The notes below the pieces were generated by a model that ran no database searches, was not told where the DNA came from, and saw only the letters and a list, made by a program, of their open reading frames with translations. From Hymenopellis radicata (lineage: Eukaryota; Basidiomycota; Agaricomycetes; Agaricales; Physalacriaceae), in the NCBI GenBank assembly GCA_015501595.1, contig JADNRX010000006.1:1-64000 (forward strand): 64,000 bases of DNA, in the 5' to 3' direction. Shown piece by piece: positions 1-10,363 of this stretch. Numbering within the stretch: position 1 is the first letter of the stretch; each line of letters begins with the position of its first letter. The position numbers and the translations under genes were made by a program.

Positions 1-562
1 CTCAGCTGAGGAGGTCAATATCGCTCCCGGTACATTCGGTCACCGGTAGGGCGCATTCAGATCGTTTCTGACTTTTTGTGTATATATTCATGCGCTCATG
101 AGGCAGTCTTTGGGGCACGGCGTACACCACACTGTCTACAGTGCATCGTATACATCTTACGGCTTGAGATACGCTGGTCATTTGCCTTTTGTATCACTTA
201 ACAGCTACTCTTCTACACAGCTCTCATTCCGCGGTATGCCGGCCTATATGGCTTGGACGTCAATACAGGAAGGCTTCCGGCATTGCATGACTCGTGAAGA
301 ACGGATGTCTATGTATAGAAGGCATTACGTACGTTCGTGAATTTATAAACATTGCCTTTCCCAACTCACGTCTGTTACTTCGAGCCTATACTGGAAGGAT
401 AGTAGGGAAATGGAACATTTACGGTCAGTCTTACTCTTCTCGTTCGTTCGACAAGTCACCTGATATCACTTCAGTCGAGCTTCCGGTGATGTAGATGATG
501 GAATGACAGCACGGCCGTGCTGCTGCTGTTGAACGTCTTGCTTTCACACTACCAGCACGCTC
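1..562. other. No gene seen (left edge)
   Basis: Only short open frames occur here and none carries a recognisable motif or splice structure. The stretch lies just upstream of the DUF6535 pseudogene and may hold its former promoter. I see no RNA gene or repeat. Confidence 0.5.
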
Positions 563-3528
563 ATGTCAATCCACGAGGTATCCAACGATGGGCAAGAAAT
601 GCCTGCGGGTGGGTCTGCTTCCCGGCCCCGCGTTGCGGAGGATGTGCCAATGCAGGCTGAAGGCACCCAAAGTCCTGCATCTGTACCCCAACCCTCACAG
701 CCCGCGAAAACGCTCTTTGGGCTGCCGCAGGATGCGAGAAGGCAGAGCTATTCGCGGCCTGTCTTCAATGACGACTACGTGGCGCGATTTCCGGAGGATC
801 CTTACGGCCAGGAAACCGCGCCCAATGCAAGAGCGTACCGTGTGTATGTTGAAGAAGCCGTCGCCTTCGACGAAAACATGGTTGGCCAATCCCGCGATGG
901 TCGATGTAATGCTGGTATTCGTACGTATTCAAGCTTGTCGTTGAGCATTGTTACTGAGTAGACATACTAGGCCGGTCTCTTCTCTGCTGTTGTCACATCG
1001 TTCCTCGTACAGGTTTCGCAGAATCTTCAAGCAGACTTTTCGGAAATGTCCGCTCTCCTCCTTCATGATCTTGTCATCATTCAGCTCGCCATGGTCGATG
1101 GTGCGACAGTGAACGTCACGACTCCTTCCATAAACCCCACCGAGAAATTCGACCCGGATGCGATGACATTGGATTAATGGATGTGGGTCGTCAGTCTCGT
1201 CACCAGCCTCGTCGTTGCTCTCGCCGCGCGTCCTTGGTGAAGCAATGGTTGCACCACTACACGACGTTCCCTTCTGGTACACCGCAACTTCGCATCACAT
1301 CCGCCAGTTTCGCTTCGCGGGCCTTGAGAAATGGCGTGTCCGTAATCATCATTGGAATGCTCCCTATCATTATGCACATCTCCCTCATGCTTTTCTTTGC
1401 CGGCCTGCCCTTTTCTTCGTCCCATTACGCGTCTCGCTCGCATGGGTTGTTGCACACTCACGGTCCTTGTCTGTGTGCTCTACCTCGTTAGCAATACAAT
1501 CCCGATTATCTTTCCACAATGTCCCTACCAGACACCGCTGACCCACTTCATTCATCATGTTTGTCAAGTTGTCCCATTCGGTATTCAGTCTATGAGACAA
1601 CTCTGGCGGAAAACCGTCCATACTTGTTTTCGTAGCGTGTCGTAGCATCCGCGAGCTAGCTATCTCATCAGAACAACAGTCTCTCACCAATTCGGATCTT
1701 GCCCGCTTCAACCGATGCAATCGATCTTTGTCCGCGGCTCCGGAGGTGTTACAGTGCCTGTCCAAGTCGTTGCCCAACTAGAGTCTGCCGCAGTCAGGAC
1801 GCGCATTATACTCTCTCCGTCGATGCTCTCGACTGGTTGTATCATATGTCATCAAACCCCACTGTCCATTCTCTTGTCTTACAGGGCATCAGTGGGCTTC
1901 CTGCCGAGTCGTGCTCTTACGCTGTGACCAAAATGGAGTGGTGCCACAAACATGCAGAGTCAGCGCCATCAACTGGTCCGAGAAGCATTACCAAGTCTCG
2001 ACTTTCCTGGCCAACCGTGGGTAGTGGAGCGCCTCTGTCGCTCTTATTTGTTCCTTCCACAGGTCTACACCGACATTACACTGAGCGCTACATTGCAAAG
2101 CATCCTCATTAATGAATCCTGTGATTGGGGTCCACGTATCAGAGCTGCTGCATGGGTCGCCTACGACGTGTGGCCGTCCTTTATTGATTTCTTCAGCAGC
2201 CACTCCGAGGTGCTCATGCATCCTCTCATTTGGGAAGAAATAGTCCATTTTATGCTTGCCTCGTCGCATTTCCCAGAAACTGATATTGACGAATGTTCGT
2301 TGGCTCAAGTCTTTTCCACAGTCATCGTCCACCACCCGCCACTAGCCCCAGTGCGTCGTTGATGACGGGTCCGCAAGTCATCTGGACTCGTCTTCAACCG
2401 AGAATTTGGGACAGAATTCTCGAATGGCCCCTCTTGGTGCCCTATGCCAGCGTACCAGTCGGGTCTATCTCTTCGTACCACAGAACATTGATATCCACTG
2501 GGAAACTTGCCCTTTCCCATGTTCTGCGCCACCGGGATAATATGGACCACTTCACAATAGCACATTGCCGACACCTTAAGCTCCTTGCTTTCGTTGTGGG
2601 CCTCATCGCAGATCGCGTTGTGACGCTGAATGCGGATTGGACAGTGGATTTCGACTTCTTGTGCAGTGTCGTACAAGAGCTTCGGGATGTCTCCTCCTCA
2701 TCTATTCTTGTAGATTCCCAGAACGACGGCAATCCCCTTCTCTTGTGTGTATCTAAGTTGCGCTCATTTTACCATCAGTCCTCCTTCATGTCCGAATTCC
2801 ACTTTCCGAGCCTTCCATCCCTTCTGCAAACCTGGGCGAATTTCCATAACTGCATTCAATATGATTCTGTTCTTAAACGTGACCACTCGTCAGACCTCTG
2901 GCTGCTCACAGACATAATGGGCAATGCTTTATCTCGTGGTTACGAGGAGGCATACAGAATCTTCAGAGATGAAGGGTGGATGGAGATCATCTTCACGGAA
3001 TGGGCGATAGGTGGCGGCGACATGGATACATCCCTGACTCGGGTTATCGGGTGCTATATCGAGGGTCTTTATAATCTGACATTGAACTCGAGCCGTCGCG
3101 AATTCTGTGAATATCTCCACCAACCGCAACAACTCGTGCTTAGTTTCATGCTAATTGCACCGGGCAATGGGCCATGGGACTTTCCAAGTTCCCTCCGCGA
3201 TCTGGTCAAAATCTGCCCAACTCATACGTCATGGAGAGACTGTGATACGGCCATGAAAGCCATCCTCGCATGGGCCCAAAGACCGAACCCAGAGATACCT
3301 CTATTCCCGTGGCCACCCTGTCTACAAAAGCTCTGTACGGACCTTGGTACGGACTGTACCACAGCGGCATTCCGCAAATATTCCCTGGTAGAGTGCACCG
3401 CACACAAATTTTCTCTCCAACATATGCGAAACCAACTAGAAGCAGGCTTGGAAATACTGCATACAATCTTGGAAAACACTGAGCATGTCAGTCCATTACT
3501 CTTAGACAGGAAAGACCCAGTTTACTGA
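563..3528 (+). pseudogene. DUF6535-type membrane protein, decayed
   Basis: Starts at ATG 563. The first part reads as a DUF6535 N-terminus (YRVYVEEAVAFDENMV, then VDVMLVF, an intron at about 926-969, then AGLFSAVVTSF and LQADFSEMSALLL). DUF6535 proteins are large basidiomycete proteins with N-terminal membrane helices and unknown function. The frame breaks at about 899, hits TAA at 1174-1176, and then the family motif LVKQWLHHYTT and several hydrophobic helices (LIIGMLPI-like, LFFVPLRVSLAW, LVCVLYLVSN) continue in three different frames up to about 1650. The C-terminal half stays largely open: about 400 residues to TGA 3526-3528. With at least three shifts and one stop it cannot give a full protein. 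The long 3' frame could be mistaken for an independent gene, but it has no N-terminus of its own. Confidence 0.8.
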
Positions 3529-4142
3529 CGAATCTCCCACACAGGTCGAAGGAGTCTAAGCGCTTAATCCCTGACCTTCAGAGTCGAGCATTGACGCAAC
3601 CTTACGACCCTTACCGGCGGAATCCCAGGTATTAGTGTCAGACGGAGACTGACAGTACGCGTCGCAGGACCTTTAATATCAGGACGCCATCCACAGGACG
3701 AGGGCTACCCACCACCACCTACACCTACGTTCAAAGATACTGCTCGTGGTTCAGTGAAACATACCCAAGCTTCGAGATGTAAACATTATGTAGGAACCGT
3801 ATTGAACATGACTTTTCATTCGTGTCATTCCTACGACACTGGGCATGCGCTCTAAGAAGACGTAGCAATGAACGGGTGCCATGTCGGGCGCTAATAGAGC
3901 GCAGCATCCTGAGGATGTGGCGCTGACGGCGTGAAGAAGTCGGATGTGAGGAACCCGTCTCGGAAATTTACAAGACTCAATAATGCCGGTTTCAACAATG
4001 TACAACTACAGATTGGTACAGACAGAAAAGCGTAATTCAATGTGTAACTTATACGAAATGTCCCATGAGGCGCGGTCCATTCTATAAAACTAAGGTCCTC
4101 GAAATAAGATAACCGTTCAAAACATTCAACGCTAACGCTGAA
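3529..4142. other. No gene seen
   Basis: Intergenic between the DUF6535 relic and the 3' end of the minus-strand C2H2 gene. Short open frames only, without motifs. Confidence 0.5.
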
Positions 4143-5149
4143 TCAAACCGACAGAAGATCAGTCGCGTCCCGCCGAGTTGAACTCGCAGTGAGGTCACCG
4201 AAGTATGCGGATGAGGATGCAGGAGATGGAGGAGCAAGGTACAAGCCACAGTGCGGTGTCGGAGGTGGCGAGTATGTATGACGCGGCGGCAATCTAGCGT
4301 AGACACGTTGCAATTCCTCGTCAAAGTTGAAGTTGGGGATGTCCAGAGAGCTGGACAACTCAGGCACGGAAGTGGTGACCCACGACGCCCAATCGAACTG
4401 GAACTGGGTACCCATATCTACTCCCTCGTCGGGTTCCCCAACAAGAGTACCCATGGCTAGGCCAAGAGGTTTCACAGCGATATCGCTAAACTCCTCCATG
4501 AAATGCTCAATGCGCGAAGAGATCTTCTTGAGTTTGTCGAGCTGGGAAGTGACGTGACCAGCAACCGATGCTTCACTAGAACTGGAGGATGACATCGAAC
4601 GCGTCGAGACGGTGGAATATGAGGACGAAGTTGAAGAGGAACGGTTCTTGGTGACCTTGGAAGTAGATGATGCAGAAGCGCGTTCACGTTTCTCGTAGCC
4701 ATGCTTGCGTTGGCGATGGCGGATTCGCGACGACTGGCTCGATAACACGAGTGGGCAGTGTTCGCATGGCCAAGTAGTCTTCTTATGCCTGCAAGCCGTT
4801 AGTTAAATACTCAGTTAAATATTGTTGGACTACTCACTTCGCTTGAATATGAGCTGTCAAGTTTGCCGACTGACGGCTAGAAACAGTACATCCTTCATAC
4901 GGGCAGACAAAACGACTGGTAAGACCGGTGATTAGCGGTAAACATCCAGATTCAGAAATGGGCATACTTTTTGGTAGTCTCATCATGAATCTCCTGGTGG
5001 CGCGTAAGATCGCGCTGGCGAGCGAAGGTTCGAGGGCATGAGGAGCAGGTCTGAGAACACAAAAGAAAAGAAAGCGTTATGTCAGCGACCCCGACTAAGA
5101 CAATAGAACCCAAAATAGGGAAAGGACGGGAGGCGACACTTACAAACAT
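4143..5149 (-). CDS. C2H2 zinc-finger protein with three fingers
   Basis: Probable DNA-binding regulator. The start ATG (5147-5149) lies in a 6-base first exon (ATGTTT) followed by GTAAGT. Exon 2 opens with finger 1: C-SS-C, twelve residues, H-QEI-H (CSSCPRTFARQRDLTRH). After a second intron comes finger 2 (RFVCPYEGCTVSSRQSANL, C-X4-C-X12-H-X4-H, the last His encoded in the next exon). Finger 3 is CEHCPLVLSSQSSRIRH, C-X2-C-X12-H-X4-H. The rest, about 190 residues, is Ser/Thr-rich (a run of SSSTSSS and MSSSSSSE) and ends with Pro-rich YSPPPTPH and APPSPASSS segments, typical of activation or disordered regions. Four exons; all joins keep frame. No close named homologue recognised. Zinc ligands are complete in all three fingers. 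Confidence 0.85.
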
Positions 5150-6088
5150 CGTCTACAGCAACAAGCGAGGAGGGCGGGAGGCGGTAGAAGCGATTCGATA
5201 GGCGGTCAAAGGCGCGGGGAGCTGGGGATTAAATCATGGCTGCCCGTCTGCCTTTTTATATGGGTCAAATCTCAGTGCTCGATAGATCAATTGGTTTGGA
5301 TTCTTCCCGCATAAGTCTAGTGTTTGGCGCGTATTTGTCGAGTGGCTAAAGCAATTGTGTTTATTGCCCACTTTGGTAGGACTTGTGGTGGTCCTTTGTT
5401 CGAGGGTCAAGGTTGTTTGATGTCGTTGGTAGGACATACCGATATGGGAATTCGGAACGGTCCGTTGGACGGTCCTCCGATTCCTAGAACAGGTGCGATA
5501 GCAGCGAGAAGAGAACTTGAAGAGAGACATCAGTGCGAAGTCCATTTGTCCGACTGAGTGTAAAAAGCCTGTTCGCGATTCAAAGGTCATCTTCAAGGCG
5601 CATCTGAAACTATTCATTAGAGCTTTAGAAGCGGCATAAAAAGTGAAGTGAGGCGACTTACATTCAGCGTAGTTGAACAAGCTAAGTAGTGGTAAGGTGC
5701 AAACCTGAATTACATCATGATGTAATCGATGTTACGTCGTGTAAAAATAACCTGCCTCTTGCTATCATCTGACAGGTTCCCAGAACCGCTCTACAAAGAG
5801 GCGTAATAGCGGCTCTTAAGATCGTTGTACTATGCGACTTCGCTACTGCTGCCACGCTAGGAACAGATAACCAGTCTCGGGCGCGTCTTTTTCCAGGCTC
5901 TTGCGTTTCCAGTACGCGTACAATTTCTTCCCTGTTCGCTAAACGCGTTAAAACTCGGGCGCACACGTAAACAATCTCGCTCTGGGTGTGTGAATTTGGA
6001 AACTCCTGCTCTAGTAAGCTCTTGCCTTATCCCATTGACAAGACTGCCGACCAGTTCACATCTTCATAGGAAACAGGTCCGTTTCAGC
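5150..6088. other. Upstream region of the C2H2 gene, no other gene supported
   Basis: Head-to-head spacer between the C2H2 gene and the first F-box-like relic. A minus frame at 5234-5680 (148 residues) starts at an ATG but has no motif, and it overlaps the presumed 5' leader of the C2H2 gene; I do not call it. Confidence 0.45.
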
Positions 6089-6859
6089 ATGAGCCTTTTC
6101 TTACCACCGGAGCTCGTAGAGACGGTCGTGGAACATTTAGTTGGCGACGAATACACGCTGTGAAGCTCTGCGTTTCTCGCGCGGACATGGACCAGTGCCG
6201 CCAAGCGCGCTATCTTTCGCAATGTTAATATTCCCGCCACCTTGAAACAACTGGACAGACTCCTCGGTCATCTCACATGGCTTCCTCATCTCCAGACTCT
6301 CGTCCGTTTTGTGACAATCCAATCAGGTCCTAGTGACAGTCTCACTTCCCAGGCCGCCTACGTCTCCTACCTCACAAGTCTGCTTTCCCTCCTCCCCAAA
6401 GTAGCATCTATGAAAGTCGACTTTGTAGACACGTGGTGGGAGGCACCGGTGAACGAGTCTCTCCTCGCCTTACTTCGGAACTGCTTGTACTACGCGCCAC
6501 TCGTCAAGGTTGAAATCGAAGGTGTCTCTCGTCTCGACAACTTTCAGAATGTTTTCGACCTCTTCGAGGGCAGCAGCGTCAAGCGAGTTAGCTTGGATAG
6601 CTCCAAAGACGATTACGATATGAGGATTGACGTGGATAGGCCCGTCAAGTGCTTGCGACTTCCCTCAGTTGAATGCATTCGCTTCGATGTTGGCATCCAA
6701 CAGGAGCGATTCCACCGCTGGCTCACGCACCACCGAGCCAACTTTACGAACCTAAAACAGTGCGAAATCGTGGCACACGACTCACAGGAGTTGATCAGGT
6801 GGCGGGACGTGTGTCGTGGATTCTCTCCTCTCGAGACGTTCAAATTTGAAAGTCTTTGA
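6089..6859 (+). pseudogene. F-box/LRR-like protein relic 1
   Basis: Starts at ATG 6089 with the F-box-like opening LPPELVETVVEHLVGDEYTL, then an in-frame TGA (6161-6163), then continues in the same frame (FLARTWTSAAKRAIFRNVNI, LPHLQTLVRF, LTSLLSLLPKVASMKVDF) to TAA-equivalent TGA at 6857-6859. This is the layout of the large agaricomycete family with an N-terminal F-box-like helix and leucine-rich repeats, of unknown targets. Aligned to the next gene, the TGA replaces a Gly codon of TLGSC. The protein ends early compared with its neighbour: nothing matches the neighbour's C-terminal part at 8100-8452. One nonsense codon plus 3' truncation makes it a probable pseudogene; use of a downstream start is possible but would remove the F-box. 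Confidence 0.7.
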
Positions 6860-7191
6860 AATTTCCTTTTATGATGCGGAAATTGAGACTCCGCATGCCT
6901 ACGCATTTTCGCTCCCGACTTGCATCAAGTCGTCGCCACACTTTATTTAGGCCAGGGAAACCATTACATACGAGCCGTCTCTGGACGCCATTCGCGTCGG
7001 CATCATTTAACGCGTACGTGTTCCTCTTTCTTTGAGTCCCCGCTCGCACCAATAACACCGTTCAGCCGCCAACTGGTTGCGGACTGACGCGTCACTGTCA
7101 GACTCATTTTCGCGGTAAGTCCTTCTTTCTCATTATCCAAACAATTGATATCAATGAATCAGCGTCGTTTTAGTGCTATCCTTCCTTCACG

Positions 7192-8452
7192 ATGTCATCG
7201 CGCGCCCCTTCTCTCCCACCCGAACTCGTGGACATGATTGTCCAGTATCTTTCCGACGACAAAGACACATTAGGGAGCTGTACATTGGTGTCGCGGACAT
7301 GATATAGCTTTGGTCAACGCACTCTGTTCCGCAACACGCGGCTCCATCTTTCCTCCTGGAGGATGGCTAAACTGCGTAATGAACTTCTCTCCGTACCCCC
7401 ATCTTCAAACACTCTTCCGCGGAGTGGTGATCTACCAACCAGACGAGAACGGCCTGAAAAGCGACGGCTATGCTGGTATTTCCACCTACATGACATGCCT
7501 CACGTCCGTGCTTTCTCTTCTCCCGAGTCTAGTATCCATGCAAATCATCTTTCTGGACACGCGGAGCAATAATAAAGATGCAATCAGGTTCTACCTCGAT
7601 TTGATCCAAATCTCGGGGAGCTCTCTACTCGTCGAGCTTGATCTCGGGTTCATCGTTACCGTCGAACACTTTCATGTCACCTTCAAGGCTTTGGAAGGAA
7701 CCAACATCAAGCGAGTCACCTTGTTTGGTATCTTAGATGAGCCTGTTACAGTTGACGCGGGTGGTTCGGTTACGCGCTTGCACCTTCCCTCGCTTGAATG
7801 CATTTGCTTTGCAGAGGGGTATGGTCTACCCTTTCATTTCCAGGATTGACTCACACGTCGAGTTGATCTGCCAAACCTGACGCAGTGCGAAATCGTTCTC
7901 GGTGATGATCCAGACGAGTTATCGGCATGGCGGGACGTGTTGCTTCGTGGATTCCCCCCTCTCAAATTATTCAAATTTGAAATCACGGACGGTGTGTAGC
8001 TATCGCTTGCTGTGCTTGGTTAGACACCTCGATCTTAACCATCACTTAGAATACATGGCCTATCAAGCAGAAGAGGTACTTAGTCCGTTGCCGCCCAGCA
8101 TGTGCATCTCAGTTTGAAACGCGGACCCTCCGAATATCTATGTCAGTTCATCGAGTGGTGGTCGTCTACATTTCGTGCACTCTCCGACTCCAAGGCTGCC
8201 ATACATTTCACGGAGCTCACATTGACATTTACGGATCCAGAGAACGACAGTGCTCTGAAGGCGGCATGGCAGTCGCTTGACAACAGTCTTTCGCATCCGG
8301 TGTTTAGCACTGTGCGGGCCATTCATTTCGAGAAGAGCGATCATAAGGCTTTGATCACGCAGACAGTGTACTGTATCCGGCCCTTGCAGACGCAGTACGG
8401 CTTGCCTTGCCTCGACTTGCAAGACGAGGTGTTCTTTGTTTCATCTAGGTAG
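7192..8452 (+). pseudogene. F-box/LRR-like protein relic 2
   Basis: Paralogue of the gene at 6089. ATG 7192 begins PSLPPELVDMIVQYLSDD and SCTLVSRT, then an in-frame TGA at 7300-7302 at the place of a conserved Trp (SRT[W]YSFGQRTLF). The frame shifts near 7390 and resumes as YPHLQTLFRG and YMTCLTSVLSLLPSLVSM. A second TGA (7847-7849) again sits where the sister copy has Trp (FHRWL against FQD-stop-L). After NLTQCEIVL and PLKLFKFEI the frame closes, and a last open piece at about 8100-8452 (EYLCQFIEWW, FTELTLTFTD, VFSTVRAIHFE) looks like the family's C-terminal LRR part. At least two stops and one shift: a pseudogene. Confidence 0.75.
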
Positions 8453-9540
8453 AGAGGCAAACCAGCCTGGGGTATCTAGTAATACCTCCCAATTCATGTG
8501 TTCAATTTCTACCTGCCTATACACGTTCTCCTTGCGGTTCTGCCGTATCAGCTCAACGCGTGCCAGAGCGACCTGCGTGGAACATAGAATCTGGTAACGA
8601 GGTTTCTGAAATTGCTAGTACGCAGTGCTATCCGGAACGTCGTTGCACTGCTTTATCATTCTATACTTTATCATTCTATACTACCTCAATCAGGACTCAG
8701 TACTCGACTGTAGAGCAGTACAGTGCATTTGGTTTTAAGGAAGCTCAACATAGACTTCCTTGGTACCGCAGTACCGGCCCTATCCAACTGCCTATCCACC
8801 TATAGTTCAAGCCCAAGCGCCCACTTCATCTCACCAAATATCCTCCCATACTCATCAACACCCGTACCCTCTTTTGCAGACCTGGAGAATTCCTCTAACA
8901 GAGTATATCGCCCATCACATATCTCCCTCTCCAAACTCATCGGAGGGCAAAGTGCGAGCCAAGGTACGCTCATCAGTTCAAGGGCGCGTCGGTTCTCGGC
9001 ACCACGCTGGAGGCCCAACCATATTGAGAGATCACGGATGGAGCATGTCGACTAATCTTCTTCGGACGCCCTCCGCCGCCACGGACTCGTTGAGATAATC
9101 CCGTTTCGCCGCTGGCTCTTCCTCCCCTCTCTGCGCACGTCCTCATCATTCACCACACACACTGCACCTCTTCAGCCATGGTCATTTTATAGCTATCTAT
9201 ACTCTTTTGCCTATCTCGGTTCTCCCCCGACGGCGGCCTTGTCCATCTGAATCTGGACTTGCTCTACCGCACTTCCCGATGCAAAGCGATCCTTCTACTC
9301 AACGACCTCCGTGCGCATAGTGATCAATCTCTTGTTGGAACTAGCTCCGACTGAAGAGACGCGGGCGGGCCGTAAGCGCTTTCGTGCTGCTAATGCGGAG
9401 GATGCAATACTGATTGTGATCAAGTGGGTACCGCTGCGACAATGCCAGTAAATACAAGGTGTCCATGCTGGCCGGCGTAAGTGAAGCGCCAGAGCAGGAA
9501 GTAGTCCGTGGTACATATACATAAGTTAGAAGCATGATGA
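8453..9540. other. No gene seen
   Basis: Between the second F-box-like relic and the stop of the polyampholyte gene. There are several short frames rich in Pro and Ser, without motifs or credible splice structure. It contains the 3' flank of the minus-strand gene ending at 9541. Confidence 0.5.
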
Positions 9541-10363
9541 CTAGTGGTGCTTGCCCTTCCCGTGCTTGTCCTTCCCGTGGTGCTTGTCCTTCCCGTGGTG
9601 CTTACCCTTCCCGTCGCGCTTCTCCTTCTGCTTCTCCTTCTCGTCATCGCAGTCCTCCTTCTCGTCATGTTTATCCTTCTCCTCCTGCTTATCCTGCTCC
9701 TTCTCGTCATTGCAATCCTCCTTCTCGTCGTCCTTGTCCTTCCCGTCGTCCTTATCCTTCCCTGCCTGCTTATCATCGCGCTTATCCTTGTCTTGCTTAT
9801 CCTTATCGTCGTCCTTCTCCTCGCAATCCTTGTCTTTGTCGTCCTTATCCTTGAACTCCTTCTCCTTCTCATCATCGCACTCCTTCTTCTCGTTGTCCTT
9901 GTCCTGCCCGTCGTCCTTCGCCTTCCCTTCCTGCTTGTCATCGCGCTTATCCTTGTCTTGCTTATCCTTCTCGTCGTCCTTCTCCTCGCAATCCTTGTCT
10001 TTGTCGTCCTTGTCCTTGAACTCCTTGTCCTTAAACTCCTTCTCCTTGAAGTCCTTCTCCTAATACGCAGGCGTTAGCGGAAACACGTTAAGCGCAAGGT
10101 TATATGCGTACCACCCAAGTCGCATTCCAAGTCGCATTGTCTTTGTCTTCAAAGTCCTTATCCTTACCGTCCTTCTCCTCGCAATCCTTGTCTTTGTCCT
10201 TGAACTCCTTCTCCTTAAAGTCCTTCTCCTTGAAGTCCTTGTAATCATAGTCTCCTCTGGCAACAGCGCGCACTTTCATGCCTTGGTCAAGTGGCGCCCG
10301 TACGGCCGGGCCTGCGAGAGTGATCGCGGAGAGAGCTAACACGGAGAGGACGTTGACCAACAT
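9541..10363 (-). CDS. Secreted Lys/Asp/Glu polyampholyte, Cys- and His-bearing
   Basis: Two exons. Exon 1 (10363-10112) starts at ATG 10363 with a signal peptide (MLVNVLSVLALSAITLAGPA), a short spacer, then KDFKEKDFKEKEF-type repeats and two adjacent N-glycosylation sequons (NATWNATW). A 52-base intron (GTACGC...CTAAC...TAG) leads to exon 2 (10059-9541). Exon 2 is open for 172 codons but has no Met, so ATG-based scans miss it. It is almost only K, D, E with some Q, N, G, R. Six Cys in the gene all sit in acidic settings (DKDCEEKD, KECDDEK, EDCNDEK, EDCDDEK). The tail is His-rich (GKHHGKDKHHGKDKHGKGKHH shortened here to its theme, G-K-H-H/G-K-D-K-H). Total about 256 residues. Intron retention would stop the protein right after the sequons. 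Function unknown; a disordered extracellular metal-binding protein is an inference. No family recognised. Confidence 0.7.
9735..10064 (-). repeat. Tandem repeat, period about 165 bases (55 codons)
   Basis: Within exon 2 of the polyampholyte gene, two near-identical copies lie side by side: the plus-strand string starting gcttatccttgtcttgctta occurs at 9780 and again at 9945. The period is a multiple of three, so the protein repeats the block containing DKDCEEKDD and KQDKDKRDDKQ twice. Shorter KDK/DDE triplet repeats run through the whole exon. Confidence 0.75.

Noticed and set aside
2293..3528. 411-residue frame as a separate functional gene
   Set aside because: It begins with family sequence in mid-domain, without a start region, and directly continues the decayed DUF6535 gene.
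5234..5680. 148-residue minus-strand open frame
   Set aside because: No motif; sits where the leader and promoter of the C2H2 gene should be.
6161..7849. Readthrough, selenocysteine or altered genetic code as explanation of TGA codons in the F-box-like genes
   Set aside because: Copy 2 also has a frameshift, other genes in the window use TGA as normal stop, and no hairpin element or alternative tRNA is evident.
9544..10077. Plus-strand Leu/Val-rich or Ser-rich open frames of 170-177 residues
   Set aside because: They are the antisense of the Lys/Asp/Glu repeats. The minus frame has signal peptide, intron and branch-site logic; the plus frames have no sensible protein character.
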